Positions 18,099-19,941 of a stretch of DNA of 19,941 nucleotides are shown piece by piece (the stretch's first letter is position 1; each line of letters starts with the position of its first letter). The position numbers and the translations under genes are program-made. The notes below the pieces were generated by a model. It was not told the DNA's origin. It did not search any database and saw only the letters and a list, made by a program, of their open reading frames with translations. The DNA comes from Saksenaea vasiformis B4078 (Eukaryota; Mucoromycota; Mucoromycetes; Mucorales; Saksenaeaceae), in assembly GCA_000697055.1 (NCBI GenBank), contig JNDT01001006.1, forward strand, positions 1-19,941. The letters run 5' to 3'.

Positions 18099-19284
18099 CT
18101 AGTCGGTCTGCATAACCTGCAGCGAGTTCTCAGAGAATGCCCTTTGCAGGAAGGATCCTTGCATAAACCGCAAACTCGCGTAGATTTCTTGGGTAGGTCC
18201 TTCAGGTTGAATGATATTTGATTCACCTCTGGTCTGATGCATCGGTGCGACGGTTTCTCTGCAAGCTGTCGTGGCTGTGGTGCTGTCGAATCAGTTGACG
18301 GTTATGGGGCAGGATCCTGAGACAAGCCATGAGGTAAGGACTGGGGAAGGTGACGATATGGAAACGGAGAAAGAGGATCTTGCTGTGTAAAGATCGCTCC
18401 AAGAGGCACGAGCGTCTGCGCTGGTTTAACTGCGAAACCACGATTTGGTAACTGAAGAGATTGGCGCATAACTTCGCAAGTACCTCCACCAGATGTAATG
18501 CTATCAGCCACTATCTTTCTGTCGGTCCACAGGTTGAAATGAATTTCAGATGCTCAGGTGCCTTGTAAAAAGCGTAGGCCATCTGTATGATTTTTATTCC
18601 ACGATTTGAAGATTTCTGTCCAATTCGGTATAGTCTTTTCGGAGCATACAGGCAAACTTGGACTGGCATTGAATGCCCCAAGTCGTCGAATGATGTTTTG
18701 GTGGACACCACCTTCCAGGGTATTGTGCCTCTCGAACACCGATATACCCACAAGCCATACTTGTCCTTGAATCGCCGGTGGTATAAACTGAGTATACCTT
18801 CAGGCTCGCTGAGGTAACCTTTTGCTGCTAATTCCAAAAGGTTACGGGCCTCTTTCCATGCTTCTTTGTCAAAAAGAGGCCGGCCTGTGTGCGCGCAGCG
18901 CAACGGTCCAAACGTTATCAACACGTCGTAGAGAGATTCCACCATATCCCGTGGTGGCAATGCTACTCTTCGGACCCGGGCTTGCAGCCACTTCTTGCGG
19001 TGGCGCTGGACTAAAAATAAATTAAATCGTACTGTTAGCAGCTTTGTTACTTGTCTAAACATACCATAATCGAACGACATATTCTGAGCGTCCAGCACTC
19101 GCTTGACTTGAATGAAATCGTCTTTGTCCATTATCAGCATGGCATCGGTCAGTTTCCTCTGGAATTCCTGCCGAAGGCCATGCTTTTTGGGTATAGGAAT
19201 GCGCTTCAGAGCGTGCCAGGTATCTTGTAGATCTATCGAGTGGATGGTATCGTTATCGGTATCCAAAGTACGCTCACGTACCAT
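18099..19284 (-). pseudogene. Decayed transposase-like gene with EGGVHQN motif and C-terminal zinc knuckle
   Basis: Reading leftward from 19284, the first frame encodes MVRERTLDTDND... and, after a 54-bp intron (19064-19011), RHRKKWLQARVRRVALPPRD, CAHTGRPLFDKEAWKEARNL and YGLWVYRCSRGT. There a single-base deletion (about 18722) shifts the frame: the second frame continues with NTLEGGVHQNIIRRLGAFNA and PNWTEIFKSWNKN, meets TGA at 18554, and resumes as FNLWTDRKIVADSITSGGG. The first frame bridges this gap with FYKAPEHLKF, implying a compensating pair of indels at about 18550-18600. A TAA at 18302-18304 follows, then the frame runs on to a cysteine cluster CGLCKDPSCKGHS and a stop at 18099. I recall similar RGTN..EGGVHQN proteins as dispersed, transposon-like families in early-diverging fungi, but cannot name the superfamily. 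Open frame also continues upstream of the ATG to about 19360. Non-functional as it stands. Confidence 0.65.
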
Positions 19285-19339
19285 GGCATAAATGGGATCC
19301 AGTACACTGTGACCCAGCTCCTGGCTGCTGAGGTCAATG

Positions 19340-19365
19340 TATGAGGTATGAGGTATCAGGTATCA
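19340..19365. repeat. 7-bp tandem repeat, TATGAGG/TATCAGG
   Basis: TATGAGG occurs twice (19340-19353), followed by TATCAGG (19354-19360) and a partial TATCA. It sits just upstream of the transposase-like remnant and may be part of the element's 5' region. Confidence 0.8.
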
Positions 19366-19480
19366 CTAAAATCTGCCAGAGATTTCCCATCCGCAAGCTA
19401 CAATACAGCACCGGGTATTAGGACGCGCCCTATCACTATCACCACGCGCGACTTCGTCACAGCTCGCGAGTGCCCAGATA

Positions 19481-19505
19481 ACCGCGGTACTCCCCACCGC
19501 GGTAC
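19481..19505. repeat. Two copies of ACCGCGGTAC at 15-bp spacing
   Basis: Exact 10-mers at 19481-19490 and 19496-19505. Each contains the perfect palindrome ACCGCGGT. The stretch is markedly GC-rich compared with the window. Confidence 0.8.
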
Positions 19506-19601
19506 CCCCGCCCCCAACTCCGGCGCATAAGCCACTAATCCGGTGCTCTTCAGTTGTTCCGGGACAATCAGTGGTCACAATCCGAGGAGCGGGCGTGACT
19601 G

Positions 19602-19641
19602 ACCGCAGTACCGCAGTACCGCAGTGCCGCGGTACAGCGGC
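19602..19641. repeat. Octamer tandem repeat ACCGCAGT and variants
   Basis: Three exact ACCGCAGT units (19602-19625), then GCCGCGGT and ACAGCGGC as diverged units. A further CCGCAGTACC lies at 19663-19672. The octamer is a near-variant of the palindrome ACCGCGGT 120 bp to the left, so both clusters seem to be one repeat family. Confidence 0.8.
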
Positions 19642-19941
19642 TTAAGCAAAAGTGGGGCCCATCCGCAGTACCAAAATACCACAAGTTGCAAACAAGCCAA
19701 AAAGTCTGCATTTAAATAAGAATCGTTTGTAGGTATTTTTTTCCCTATAATTTTGGGTCATCCGTTGTAACATTACTTCGGAAGGCATGTTATGATACCT
19801 TTTTGCATTCGTTTGCTTTTACTTAAATTTTCGATACATCGCCTAACTAGGGCCGGGCTAATTCTGATAATGCTGATAATTTTATTTGCTTCACTACCTT
19901 TACCACCTAGAATGTACAGTAGCTGCACGTTATAAGAATAT

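Larger units (their letters stand above)
19366..19941. other. Transposon flank or intergenic end of window
   Basis: GC-rich repeat-bearing sequence to about 19675, then AT-rich DNA to the end. The minus ORF 19366-19578 is Gly/Ala/Arg-rich and follows base composition, so I do not call it. No terminal inverted repeat or target-site duplication could be established from this side alone. Confidence 0.4.

Noticed and set aside
18076..18222. Plus-strand ORF beginning MYASMDQTLVGLHN
   Set aside because: It is antisense to the C-terminal cysteine cluster of the transposase relic, which reads better on the minus strand.
18587..19025. Plus-strand ORFs over the transposase region
   Set aside because: Shadows of the minus-strand transposase remnant.
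1..19941. tRNA, rRNA, CRISPR array or bacterial-type operon
   Set aside because: No cloverleaf with a T-loop consensus, no rRNA-like stretch and no regularly spaced repeats with unique spacers were seen; the genes are intron-split and spaced as in a fungus.

Overview
The window looks like nuclear DNA of a fungus, probably from an early-diverging lineage (Mucoromycota-like or chytrid-like; the sequence alone does not decide). Genes are split by many very short GT-AG introns, mostly 43-67 bp, several with a CTAAC-type branch site. Intergenic DNA is AT-rich and long. The best matches are eukaryotic families: a mitochondrial-type thiolase, CEP104, a CDC42SE-like CRIB protein, and a mu-crystallin/ornithine cyclodeaminase family protein. 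There are no bacterial operons, tRNA or rRNA genes, or CRISPR arrays.

Layout. 1-647 holds nothing recognisable. 648-2074 (-) is a complete five-exon 3-ketoacyl-CoA thiolase. 2075-4154 is non-coding as far as I can see, with a degenerate 60-bp tandem duplication. 4155-4891 (-) is a two-exon gene for an acidic, proline-rich protein I cannot name. 4892-6757 is apparently gene-free. 6758-10688 (+) is the largest gene: 15 exons encoding a full CEP104 homologue of about 1069 residues (jelly-roll, coiled coil, TOG, four zinc fingers). 11005-11858 (+) is a three-exon gene of unknown function with a possible ubiquitin-like part. 11859-13770 is gene-poor. About 13.77-14.25 kb carries conflicting coding signals on both strands. 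14451-15461 (-) is a seven-exon gene for a small Cdc42-binding (CRIB) protein. 16060-16236 (+) is a possible 58-residue ORF. 16534-17568 (+) is a two-exon ornithine cyclodeaminase/mu-crystallin family gene. 18099-19284 (-) is a decayed transposase-like gene, followed to the window end by GC-rich octamer repeats.

The genes do not form a pathway. The thiolase belongs to fatty-acid beta-oxidation, CEP104 to microtubule plus-end and basal-body biology, the CRIB protein to Cdc42/Rac polarity signalling, and the cyclodeaminase-like enzyme to amino or imino acid metabolism. I see no gene cluster that amounts to a new multi-gene system. The points most worth attention are the complete CEP104 in a fungal-looking genome and the CRIB gene whose core motif is carried by a 16-nt microexon. 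All gene models were spliced by eye. Their support is that every reading phase closes and total lengths agree with the families.
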